Shown in pieces: positions 11,316 to 22,471 of a DNA stretch of 64,000 nt (positions are counted from its first letter, which is position 1; each line of letters starts with the position of its first letter). The translations under genes were made by a program, and so were the position numbers. Origin of the DNA: Coffea arabica (Eukaryota > Streptophyta > Magnoliopsida > Gentianales > Rubiaceae); NCBI RefSeq assembly GCF_036785885.1, contig NC_092312.1:12418001-12482000 (forward strand), written 5' to 3'. Under the pieces are notes generated by a model. That model was not told the DNA's origin. It made no database searches and worked only from the letters and a program-made list of their open reading frames with translations.

Positions 11316-13919
11316 ATGGACAAGCTTAAGTTTGATGTGCCAAAGTTGCCAGGATGGGTCTCTGCTCTGATAAAAGTTGGAGTTCTTGGAGGTGCTACCA
11401 TATAAACTTTGTCAAAGAGCCTTTACAATGTGGAAGGAGGTCAGAGAGCTGCTGTATTCAATCGTATTGTTGGTGTGAAGAGAAGGTGCGTACACTTAAA
11501 CCAATAGTTATCATGTCAAATAGCTTTGTTCCTTCTATGTTAATGTTAAATTATAAATTCCCAGTTTCCTTTTGCAACTAGACCTTCTTTTATTTGTCGT
11601 TCTCTGATCTGCAATGCGTTTTATATTTTAAGTTTCTTCTTAATCTTTCTGAAAAGGTTTTTCTAATTGGTTAATTGTTCTTGAATGTAAAATTGTTACA
11701 TGTTCAGTTGTCTATTTTCCTGCAATATGTTTCCTATCTCATGTTGAAATAGCAGAGAAATTTTATCCACTTGAAATGAAACTCTGCTCATCACGTCAAA
11801 ATGTTATTCATATGTGCATCTGTTTTGCTTCATTCTGAATTGAGTTTAATGATGATTTTCCTGCATCCTTGATGTTACATAGCCTGAAATTCATTTTATA
11901 GTTGTCAGGTTTCCTTAGGGTGTAAATTGTTTACTTAGTTAGAATAGAAAAAAAAAATCGCTGAAGACTCATCCCTTTCTCATCATTGCCAACGCTAATG
12001 TTGAACAACCCTATGCATATTTATTGCTTTGAAATGTTGGTGAAATGGTTTAATCCTCTACAGTGTTTCAGATATTCTACATCAGGTACTTAAAAAGCAG
12101 TTGTATGATTATCTCCAACATATTTAACTAGAATAGATCACTTTTATATTGAACATCTTGTTTTTAACAGAAATGCCTCCTAAAATATGCTGATATTTGC
12201 TGTTTCATTCTTTCAACCAAGGACTGCAAAACAATCATAATGATGGACCCAACTTCTGTATTTTCTCATCTCCTTATGTCATCCTTCTTCAATTTTCCTT
12301 TTGATGTTTACTTTTGGATGTTGAGAGGAAGGCAGGGTAAGGGAAAGAGTCAGTTGGAAAAAATGACATCTCCATCATCATGTAGGTGTACCCTGAAGGA
12401 ACTCATTTTCTGATTCCCTGGTTTGAAAGACCCACAATTTATGATGTTCGTGCACGTCCCTATATTGTTGAGGGTACTTCGGGCAGCCATGATCTCCAAA
12501 CGGTAAGTATTCTTGCGCTTATTAAGTTTACAATTAATATACTGTTTTGCCTATATAAACTGTTGAAGGTGGACTTTATTGACCTAATTAACTTAATGAA
12601 TGCTCCTCATGCACCATTTTAAGCTAAAAGAAACCTTGCCGTAGTGTAGTTGTCAAAAGAAATTAGAATATCCGAGCTCTCCTATATTTGTTTCCAGCTT
12701 GAGAACATACATCGCAAGAAACGGTTTCACCATTGGGAATCTATTCTAGCCTTCTCTTCTCATGCACCACATTTTGGCTGTTCCAAATTCTGAGCAGTTT
12801 AGGAGTCTTATTTTCTATTTGTTTCATGCTTGGATCTTCGACTTGTTTCCTATTTGCCATTTTCTTACAGGTTAACATAGCTCTTCGCATTCTTACGCGC
12901 CCTGTGGCAGATCAACTACCAACCATCTATCGAAGCCTTGGTGAAAACTTCAATGAACGGGTCCTGCCGTCTATAGTTCATGAAACTCTGAAGGCCGTTG
13001 TTACTCAGTACAATGCAAGCCAGCTCATAACTCAAAGAGAGGTGAGGACCACATAATTGCTCCAGCAGAGGTCTATAACTGTAAGGAGAATAAAGAGAGA
13101 CTTTTGATATACAACAACTTGTTATTATCTGGAAGTGCATTTCATCGGTCACATAAACATGAAGGTGACATAAACACGAGCCTTTCTAAGTATGACAGTC
13201 AGATCAATACATTGATCTTTCCAACAGGTATCTGTCAGGTGCTTAGTTTTTAGTTGCGCTCAATGATACATTCATTGGATCCTGTTTTCTCTTTTCTAAG
13301 ACTACAGGAGGTTTACACTTATTGATTACTGTTTCTGCAGACTGTCAGTCAGGAGATTCGAAGCCTTTTGATTAAAAGAGCAGCTTCCTTTAACATCGCA
13401 CTTGATGATGTGTCTATAACTAGTCTGACTTTTGGAAGGGAATTTACTGCTGCAATCGAGGCAAACCAAATAGCTGCACAAGAAGCTGGGAGGGCTAAAT
13501 TTGTTGTGGAAAAAGCTGAACAGGAGAAGAAAAGTGCAATAATCAGAGCACAGGTAAAATAATTTCTTCAGTTAATTACACATTATTGTATGTGCAAAGT
13601 TTTGTTGTGTCTGTTTTTCATCCCGTGGCTCTCTCATCTCTCTTATTGTACTGAAAACATGTAACCACAGGGTGAAGCCGCGAGTGCAGAGCTAATTGGT
13701 AAAGCTACCGCAGAAAACCCTTCATTTATCAAACTTAGAAGAATTGAGGCTTCAAAGGATGTTGCTCAAACAATATCAAACTCTGCTAATCGCGTGTACT
13801 TGAATTCAGATGACCTGTTGCTCAACCTTCAGGGAATGAACTTGTCCACCTCTAGTCTGATCGAGAAAATGAATTGCGAAGGATCTCAGCTTTTCTTAAT
13901 TTGGGGGATCTTTAGGTAG
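11316..13919 (+). pseudogene. Type II prohibitin (PHB) with broken exon 1
   Basis: Prohibitins form ring complexes in the mitochondrial inner membrane. Exons read: 11316-11485, 12386-12502, 12871-13041, 13341-13553, 13671-13919, all with GT-AG borders. Type II signatures are clear: SLYNVEGG in exon 1, VYPEGTHFLIPWFERPTIYD in exon 2, [20 protein letters not shown] and [12 protein letters not shown] in exon 3, [20 protein letters not shown] in exon 4, ANRVYLNSDDLLLNLQGMNL in exon 5. Exon 1 is disabled twice: TAA at 11403-11405 (codon 30, where the family has a tyrosine-type residue), and one missing base near 11480 so that GVK(E)K no longer joins exon 2 in phase. The C-terminus also runs on about 25 residues with no family resemblance. 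Exons 2-5 remain open, so decay is young or a downstream ATG is used. Confidence 0.85.
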
Positions 13920-16900
13920 GTGGTGAATGATATTATTGATAGCCATAGTGAGTGTTCAAGCCCCCGTTCAGCATTAAACAGTAGAGATATTTCTAAAACT
14001 TAATTACTTTACAAGGCAAGTGATGTGGTCATTTAACTACTTTAAGCATTCTTTGTCTTGTTAGTCAACATTTGCTGGAATATTTATGCTCTTACTCATC
14101 ACATTCTTGGACTTTGTGAACGGCTGGTGTAGTATGGCCATCAAAATCTTTAAGCCTTTTGGTGTTCACAAGGCTGTGATTTTATTAAGACGTTTAGGTT
14201 AACAACTATATACTGCTTTAAGCAGACTGAAGTCATTTACCTTGTTAATTTATCCTCTATTTTCATTGTATGTATGTTTCATTGTGTAACGAATTACATT
14301 TTTTGCAACTTCTTGGCAGCTAATAGCAGTGTATCATTGAGGGACTCTTGCAACTTTTCCAAATTCTGGGATGTCTAGACAGGAGAGTACAAAACCACGT
14401 TTGGGTAAATCGTACATGTTTGCTATCTGAATCTAGAGTAGATTGGGGGGGGCTTTTTCTATTTCCTCACCGTCGCATGGCATAGTTGGACTTTGTATCT
14501 TGAACCCGGTTCTGCATTGTCATGCTTTTCCTTGTTATGTGGGGCTGTGGAGTTGTATAACGGAATGGGAAAGGCACATAAGATGGAAGTCAAAAGTTTG
14601 AAGGATAGCAATTAGAAGTGTGTTTGGCGTGGTTTTTCATATCTCATGTCCCAAAGACTTGTTCCACCCCAAATTCAAGGTTGTCCTTCGGAGAACAAAA
14701 ATGATCTGAACCCAAACACTTGGGACCAGGAGCAACTCTCGCTTCTTGATCCTTTGTGGCCTTGGATTAAATGCCATCTATGTGCTTGTGGTGGGCACTC
14801 TTTTGACCAAGTTTTATCTCTATTTCCATACGTTAGGTCGATAGATTCATTGAAGACAAGAAGACGGCTCGTGGAGGCCCAAAAAAAAAAAGAAAAAAAA
14901 AGTTTAAAAACCTTTTACAAGTCACAAGATGTACAAACTCGAGAGTCGGTGGGCCTCTTTAGTGCGTATTTATATCGTTTTTTAAGCGACCATTCAATTT
15001 CTGACGTTCCCAATGAGGTGTGAAAGCTTCCAGGTCCCTTTTGGCTACTTCATCTTTTCTCATGCTGCTGCTGCTGCTGCTGCTGTCTACTTTACTTGTC
15101 CGTCTAGACTTTGACCAGCCGAATGCCTTTGATTCATTTTTTATAGTAAAAAAATTAGCAGTTGAAAATGCGATCACTGCTAGCTTTGAAAAAAAAAACA
15201 TGGGATCACTGCTGCTATCTAACTCTTCCTTGTCGTTTTTATGCCCTTAATTGGGATTGTCACTCGTCAATTTGAGGGGTTGGAAGAATTATAATTGACA
15301 ACAAAAGAGGAGCGGATCGTCTCTCTTCCATAATATTCCTCGAGATAGCGCTCTGCAGGCACAAGATGTGCCCTTCAACATTCCACAGCGACTGGATTTG
15401 TGTGGGCATAAAAGTGCGGAAGAAGGGAGAATTCAAACTTCAAATAGTAACCATGCTGCTAGTGACATGGTGAAAGGTGCACCTGTCCTGGCTTTCAAAA
15501 TGTTTTTCTCGACGTCAATTTTGCCTCTTATTCTAATCTTTGGATCCTCCTCTGGCGAAGTTCTCCAAGAAGGGCTCTCTTTTCATTGGAGTCAGCAGTC
15601 AAGAAAATCACACACAATAAACGTGGATTTTCGTAGAAAAGGTTTGGTTAGTTTACTTTATTGTAAAATATCTATTCAACTTACCTTCTTCGTAAATACA
15701 TTTTTCTATCACCTTTGCATCTGATATAAACAAACGTCATATTATAAAAAGTATTACGATATTATTTCAAATACTTTTTTTTTTTTCAAATAATCTCCTG
15801 TCCAAACACGGGTTTTGTTATCATGCACCTAATTAAGTTACCTGACCGTGTTCCTTGCAACCTGAAATCGAAAATTATCTCAAACTAAAACTGTATGTTT
15901 CTATGGTTGTCTAAAAGAAAAAAAAAATTGGAAAATGTACTCTTTCTTGTTAAATCCAGTCATGAACTCTGGAATTCAAATCTTCCAGAGGTTTAAGTGA
16001 GTGCTTTGATCAGGCGTTGACTTAGGTCAACAGCTACCTATTCAAAGAAAAGGAGCAGAACGGGTCTTGGAAATTTCCATTAATCCTGCAACGCAATTTT
16101 TCATCTAAACCAATGCCATGAGCGGATGAGCCAATGATCGTTGGCTACTTCAGCCCACTCCCGGCGCGTGATTCCACCTACGGTTGAAATCGCAGCCGCC
16201 TCATGTCTGTACGTTTTTTCGCTAGAAACGTTTGTGCGCGTGGAACAAACGCCTTATCACTTCCACCTCGGTGAACACTATTGCTACGCTTTTTGTCCAG
16301 TCTTTTTTGGGACGATCCAAAATTGGTAAAAGAGGACAACGGCCACCGGCCCAAGTGGCGACATTTTACGCATTAATTAGTTAACAGGTTTGGTAGTTAG
16401 TCTTTAACAAATCCGGTGTTGTCAATTAGACAAGCAAAACTTTATTATCTTGTTTGAATTGTATTGTATGTGCAATTAATGGGTCTATAATCTTATCCTT
16501 TTTTATTGATTAAACCGTCTACGGTTGCATTAATTAGCTAGTTTAGAAAAGAAGAAATCTCTCCAACCATTATTACATTCCATGTACTCTGGCAAATTGA
16601 TCTTTTACTCGTGTAAAGTAATATGGAGGTTATTTCCCTTCACAAAAAATATTCCTAAAATGATTCAATTTCATACTTTATTCCCATAACAACCTTTTTT
16701 GTTATTCATCCGATCAAAATCAAATGGAAATGAGAAAAAGGGTAAAATCCTTCATTAGTCATTAATATAGTCCAAAAATCCCTTACATGATTATAATACT
16801 CTATTCTGAATCTATTTTCTCCTTTTTGACTATAATACTCTACTCTGTTTTTACTTATCACTCTACTGTCCAAAAAAAAAAATCTTGAATACTTCTAACA

Positions 16901-17875
16901 ATAATATTTCCAAACATGAGAGCAAAAGTCTTGAATACTTAACATAAATTTGACGATATTTCCGAAGATAATAGCAAAATCTAAAATTTGACTGTTTATA
17001 TCTGTTCTAGTTATAATAATTTTCTCTTTGTGATACTTTCCTTCTTATTTAAAAAAAAAAAAAGAGAAAAACTCACTGCAAATCCAGGAAAATTGAAATT
17101 ATCTCCAAACATGAGAGCAAAAGATAGAGTAACGGGCGCCACAAGTTCGAGTAGTATTGTTCAATATAGCAATTATTTTTTCTTTCCGAAATTGTCAATA
17201 TAGCAAATTCAGTAATGCTCATGCATGGACGTTATCCGTTCAGTCCAGTCCTCGTGTCGACGTGTCCAACAAATATTTCGACAGTGCAAAGACAAATGCT
17301 GATGTGTCGGAATTCCTCTCCTCAACAAAGCTGTCGTTAATAGTCGAATAAGATACAATAAAACAAGTTTTTGAAATACATACTACAGTGCAACTTTTTT
17401 TAAAAAAAATATTTAAATCATACGAGCTCAATTTTTAGAGTCCCAACATCAGCATCGATCCAATAAATTGATTTTTTTTTTTTTTTGGGTTGCTAACCCT
17501 TAAATCCTTTACTTTATACATTCTTTTCGACAGGATAATTTGGGCCTTCTTCAAGGCTACTTCAACTCGCTAGCACATCATAAGTAATTTGACAAAATCA
17601 AGAAATGGGATAATATTTATTTGCACTAACCTATCACAATAATACTTTAAATTTTTTTTTTTTTTTAGCAAAGCCCGCTTACCGGGTGGGGATGCCAGCC
17701 CCTGCTTTTATTAATAACCTCTAAACTTTCTTTATGTCTTGGTGTTTTTACTACTTAGAACCTAGAGAAGGAAGGGGTTGATATGATACTGCCCTCCGAA
17801 AGGTCAACTTCTATTTTAGATAAATTACTGCAAATAATCTATACTTTTGCCATATTGGATCAAAGACTACAATAC

Positions 17876-17909
<34 letters not shown>

Positions 17910-18936
17910 TTTTCCATCATAAGAACCATATCTATTCTCTTTTCCCATCTACAATCGATGTCGGAGCCAAACAAAGCATATTATAAGTTGGATCCACAAG
18001 GTTAAATTTAACTTCAAACTTTGGATGTTGCAGCTTTTGATAGGTTCAAACTAGGTTATTCAATCACCTTAACTTGCTCTACATGATGTACAGCATAAGA
18101 ATATTTCAGTTCTTCTTTCTACTATTTTGTCGAAGAATTCTAGAAATTCTCTCCATTTGAATTCTTCAACATGGAAAGCAATTGTATACGAAATTTTCAA
18201 TTTCAACTCTTCGTATGGTAGGTGCATAACCCTTTACTGTAAACTCCATAGTCAATATCTTAGTGGTACTTATTTTTTGAGTAGTAATATCAGCAGAATG
18301 ATTATTTACACAATCTCTTTAATCGAAAAACCAAGCCTAATTAAGATTAAGAGTAGGTTAGTGCAAAATGGGCACGCTCACTTAAACACCACTTAACAGA
18401 AAAAAGGATGGAAGGATCCCAAAGCGTGAGCAAATGGGCTTCAGTCTAATCTAATGGTCAAAATCCGGATAACAATTTCACATTAGTTGAGTTATTTTAT
18501 TTTTTTCCTAATGTTTAGGATACGAGTAGATCGTTTCCTATTGTTAATTTCTAGTGATAAGATAATCCCGTGATTCCGTGGTCGGTGATCCAGTGAGAAT
18601 TCTACACTTTGATAATCACGCTTTTCCAAAAAGCGCGTTGTCTCTATCGTATTCTCATCAATTATTTAGTACGAAGATTCTGCTCTTTTTCTTGCTCTCC
18701 TTTTGGGGCGGTTACATTAAATAATAGAATGATTTCAGAAATCTTCCATAAAATTTATAACAACTTCACTTAGCATTTTGTTGAAGTTTTAAAAATACCT
18801 CGAATTATCCCAAAAAAAAAAAAGAGAGAGAGATCATATTTTCCTTGCTTATTTTGTCAACATCAAAAAGAGACAAAAAAATGGAAGGCCGCAATTAAAA
18901 GTATGCAGCCACTTGGAGTTTGCCTTAGCAAATCAG
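13920..18936. other. Intergenic, about 5 kb
   Basis: No gene supported; open frames at 14646-15023 and 15368-15724 show no family resemblance. Holds a CTG run (15062-15084), a possible decayed MITE at about 15640-15800 (ends resemble GTTTGGTTA and TCCAAACACG), an imperfect tandem repeat at 16881-16980 (units starting TCTTGAATACTT) with a further copy of CCAAACATGAGAGCAAAAG at 17107-17125, a short piece at 17657-17701 next to a T-run that looks like a reverse-oriented retroelement end, and a TA run at 17875-17901. Confidence 0.45.
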
Positions 18937-18999
18937 TGACGTAGTATCATGGTCCCAACAGTACCTATGACGTCTAACGTTACGTAATTTCCATTGACG
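18937..18999 (+). promoter_or_regulatory. Cluster of TGACG/ACGT (as-1-like) sites upstream of GRXC9
   Basis: TGACG occurs at 18937-18941, 18968-18972 and 18995-18999, and the palindrome TTACGTAA at 18980-18987. All lie within 63 bp, 35-100 bp above the TATA box. These are core sites for TGA-class bZIP factors. Spacing does not match the classic tandem as-1 element exactly. Arabidopsis GRXC9 is known to be controlled through as-1-like elements and TGA factors. Confidence 0.65.
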
Positions 19000-19034
19000 T
19001 TATGGTCTACCAAGCTTCTCTCCGCCCCACCTAT

Positions 19035-19045
19035 GATATATATAG
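19035..19045 (+). promoter_or_regulatory. TATA box of the glutaredoxin gene
   Basis: GATATATATAG about 120 bp upstream of the ATG at 19165, just downstream of the TGACG cluster. Spacing implies a 5'UTR near 90 bases. Confidence 0.65.
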
Positions 19046-19164
19046 TCTTCCCATCAGCCCCTACCCACTATCAAAAGCCCCCCCTCCACCACACCACCTA
19101 GCTATGATCACTTTTTTCTCTCAAAAATCCCAAAAAAAGGGTAGACAGTAGAAATTAAACCACC

Positions 19165-19623
19165 ATGCAGCAAGCAACACCATATACAACCTGGCCTCCG
19201 ACCACCGCAACCTCCGCCGGCGGCTCCACCAGCCTCGAGTCACAGCTAAGTGACAGTAGCAAAAGTGCGGAAAATGATGGTATGACAAGTAGTACCAGTC
19301 AGGTAACGAGACTGGTATCAGAAAATGCAGTGATTGCGTTTGGGAGACGAGGGTGCTGCATGTGCTATGTTGTCAAGCAACTGTTGCTGGGCCTTGGCGT
19401 TAATCCCACCATTTTTTACGTTGACGAGGAAGATGAAGGGGCAATAATCGATGAGCTATCGAAAATCGCAGGCGTTTTGGAAGGGGATGGCAATGGGAAG
19501 GTGCAATTTCCGGCTGTTTTTGTGGGCGGAAAGTTGTTTGGAGGGTTAGAAAGAGTGATGGCTACACATATTACCGGCGAATTGGTGCCTATGTTGAGAG
19601 AAGCTCGAGCTCTGTGGCTTTGA
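19165..19623 (+). CDS. GRXC9: CC-type glutaredoxin, GRXC9/ROXY19-like
   Basis: A single-exon, 152-residue protein. The N-terminal 45 residues are Ser/Thr-rich and variable. The glutaredoxin fold starts at about residue 50 (VSENAVIAFG) with the plant-specific CC-type active site GRRGCCMC (CCMC), followed by LLLGLGVNP, the glutathione-binding FPAVFVGGKLFGGLE, and HITGELVPML. It ends in ALWL, the motif known to be required for binding TGA transcription factors. GRXC9 (GRX480) is a salicylate-induced nuclear redox regulator that represses jasmonate genes through TGA factors. The TGACG cluster upstream fits the known feedback control. Intact, with start, stop and length as in the family. The closest alternative is another ROXY member. 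Confidence 0.93.
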   Translation: MQQATPYTTWPPTTATSAGGSTSLESQLSDSSKSAENDGMTSSTSQVTRLVSENAVIAFGRRGCCMCYVVKQLLLGLGVNPTIFYVDEEDEGAIIDELSKIAGVLEGDGNGKVQFPAVFVGGKLFGGLERVMATHITGELVPMLREARALWL

Positions 19624-20067
19624 CGGTTGACTTTGTCTTTGCCAAAAGTCTTTCAATATATATATATGTATGTATATTTTAAATTGCAAGAATCCTAGGT
19701 GGTTAATATGCTTAGGTTTGTTTCTTCTCTCCGTAAGTTTTCAATATTGAGAGATATGCAGGGCAGGAGACATTTCGTCACTGATCTCCTTGTTTTTCTT
19801 CTTTGTGTAGAGGATAAGGTTTTAGGACCCGCAGATCATGTAATTTTGATCTCTTAAACTCTTTCCGATCGTATATGTTTCATCCTTTACAAGTTTATCT
19901 TCACAATTCATAGAATTTAGCCAAGCAAATCATCAAGTCTTCTTCTTCTTGTTTTATTGTTATTATTCTTATTATTACTATATTGCAATGACATGGTGGT
20001 TGCATAAGAGGTGTACGAGTATATATCTCTGGCATATATATATATATATATATATATACGGAGATTA

Positions 20068-20232
20068 GTGTGTTTGGATTATAAATTATTTGAGATAATT
20101 TTGTGAAAAAAGTACAGTATTACTTTTTTTATATAATGTATGTGAGATAAAAAAATAATTGAAAAATGTGTTGATGATGCAAGCAAATCAGTGTATGTAA
20201 ATAAAGTGTAATAATTTACAATCCAAACACAC
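20068..20232. mobile_element. 165-bp MITE with GTGTGTTTGGATT ends
   Basis: Perfect 13-bp inverted ends, GTGTGTTTGGATT (20068-20080) and AATCCAAACACAC (20220-20232), with the inversion continuing into the AT-rich interior (ATAAATTATT versus AATAATTTAC). Non-coding. No clean target-site duplication. Relatives lie at 7033-7180 and probably 15640-15800 and 52865-53010. Confidence 0.7.
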
Positions 20233-22428
20233 TCATCGATATCATCAGTGAAAATATATATGGCTCATCATCATCAAAACCCTAGTGTGATGATCATCAG
20301 GATGATTATATCATTTTCAGATTTTAACTTTTTCTGACTAATTGAAAGATCTGGATTGCGGCCGATGACTAGAATTAGCCAGTGGTTAATTACTTTGGTT
20401 TTACGTGATCGATCGCCTCCTTAGTCCTTCCTTATACTGTCCAAGAATAAATCACAAGATTAAAAAATTAAGCTAGTAAAAACTTGAAGAACTAGAACAT
20501 AACCGACCATCATGTGCTATCTAAAGCCTAGAAGACTTGCATCCAAAGCCAAACTTAATCGGCACGAATAATAGTTAGTTTAATGATCACGAGATCATTG
20601 GTTTTTATCTCAAACTTTCTCATCTTTCCCTTGTAATTAAGACTTGAAGTCTTCTTTTAAAGTAAAAAGAAGAAGGACAAAGGAAAAAAAAAAAAAAAAA
20701 CACCCGAAATATTGATTCTCTATCTAGGCCGACTCGGGGGAATAGAATAAGTATCTAGGCAGGCATATAGTAAGATTACGTACCATCGATTTGTTAAAAA
20801 AGCCAGTACAATTACGGGAAGGAATCTGCTTATGTAACCAAAATTTTATCCCTACGATTTTCTTTTCTTGATTTTGTATGTGAATATGACGTGAATTCAT
20901 AAATTATTGCTTGAACAGTGAATTATTTGTTTATATTATCAACACGTTTTTAAATTATTATTTTTTATTTCATATGTATCACGTCAAAAAATATTACAAT
21001 GCTTTTTAAAAAAAAAATTATCCCAAATAATCTATTATCTAATAACCTCCCATCACATACATCACATCAACCAAGCTCACTTGTTATCCACAGTCTATAA
21101 TATCGTTTTCTGCAATTCTAATAGAGATGAAACACGTCAAAAAAGTCTTCTGCGTGTAAGGTAGCAGCCGTGTGCGGTGCAAAGAAAGAGTAAAGATTGA
21201 CAAGCATCCACACACACAAAGCTAGTTAACCTTATCCAATCCCTTTGCTATTCCCTTTCATCAGTGTATGGATATTTTGAAGCCTGAATTGGTGCTATCG
21301 AATCGACGAAGTTCTTGAGACTGTTGGTTGTCATCGTATTAATGTCCCAATCTATTCCATCGCTCACCAGTTACGAAGCAGTGTACAACATCTTTATTAA
21401 CGTGCCAGTACGAGTAGCACCATCAAATCTCATGGCAATTTTGATTTTGAAAAGAACATTACCAAATTCATGCTTCTAATAATATCAGAATCCAGCAATA
21501 TAGAAAGAGCCAATAACAAACTGTTCAAGTGATCACTCGATTTCCTTTATCACGAACCTGGATTTCAATCACTTTTCCATCCACTAGAAAAAGAACTAAT
21601 GTAAAAAAGATTATCTTGCGTCTCAAGTGCTAATACAATGACTGCCTTTTTGTCAAAAAAAAAAAAAAAAAACTATGTACTCCCAGATGCAAGGTTAACA
21701 ATACTACACCTTAAATTAAACCAACTGTAGTTCTATTTTTTTGGCTTATTCTTCTTGAAAAACGATCGATGGCCTTCCACAATTAATAGTGTAATCATTT
21801 CTTCCTGAATATTTGATGATCCACTGAGACCGTGGACCAAATATAACCCCAGTTGACTTCAAAACTAACCCAGCATTCCCTCCTTTTTTTTTCTTTTTTT
21901 TTTCCCCCTTTGGAATGCTATACCGAATCTACATACGCCTTGTTTCATCATGAATAATAGATAATTGATTAGTACAATTATGCATCATTATCCGTGAGAA
22001 AATCATTATATACTTTGTCTGATATGAGCCCCGTGACGGACAAACAGCATTATGAAGTCAGCAGTAACTGTCATTACGTGAGAGGGTTGGTCATGATGAG
22101 GAAGATGATGATGATGATGACCATGACGATGCAGCTTATGTAAGTGTGATTATATTTCTTCTCATCGAAAATTCAATGTGCGCTTCGGTACAATCTGCCA
22201 GTGGGATTCAATGGTTGTCCGCATCGGTCAATAAAGTTGTTTGCATTTTTTTTTGTTATCGATACGATAGACCTACAATTATTCTATGCTATGAAGAGAA
22301 GAAGATCTGAAGAGGTCGGAGAGAAATCGGAGGCGATTGAACCACCTACCGGTCTCGTGCACTCGTCTTGAAGTGGCTTATCATATTTTTGTGCCAGTGA
22401 TAGGAGACAAGGTTTGATCCCCTTAACT

Positions 22429-22435
22429 CCCCCCC

Positions 22436-22468
<33 letters not shown>
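22429..22468. repeat. C-rich homopolymer tract
   Basis: Forty bases that are all C except one T at 22436, unusual in this AT-rich window. Length is likely to be unreliable in the assembly. Confidence 0.9.

Positions 22469-22471
<3 letters not shown>

Noticed and set aside
14646-15724. Frames of 125 and 118 codons downstream of the prohibitin copy
   Set aside because: No recognisable domain, poly-Lys and homopolymer content; likely chance.
17657-17701. Short retroelement 3' end in reverse orientation
   Set aside because: Only about 45 bp next to a T-run; no duplication that would confirm insertion.
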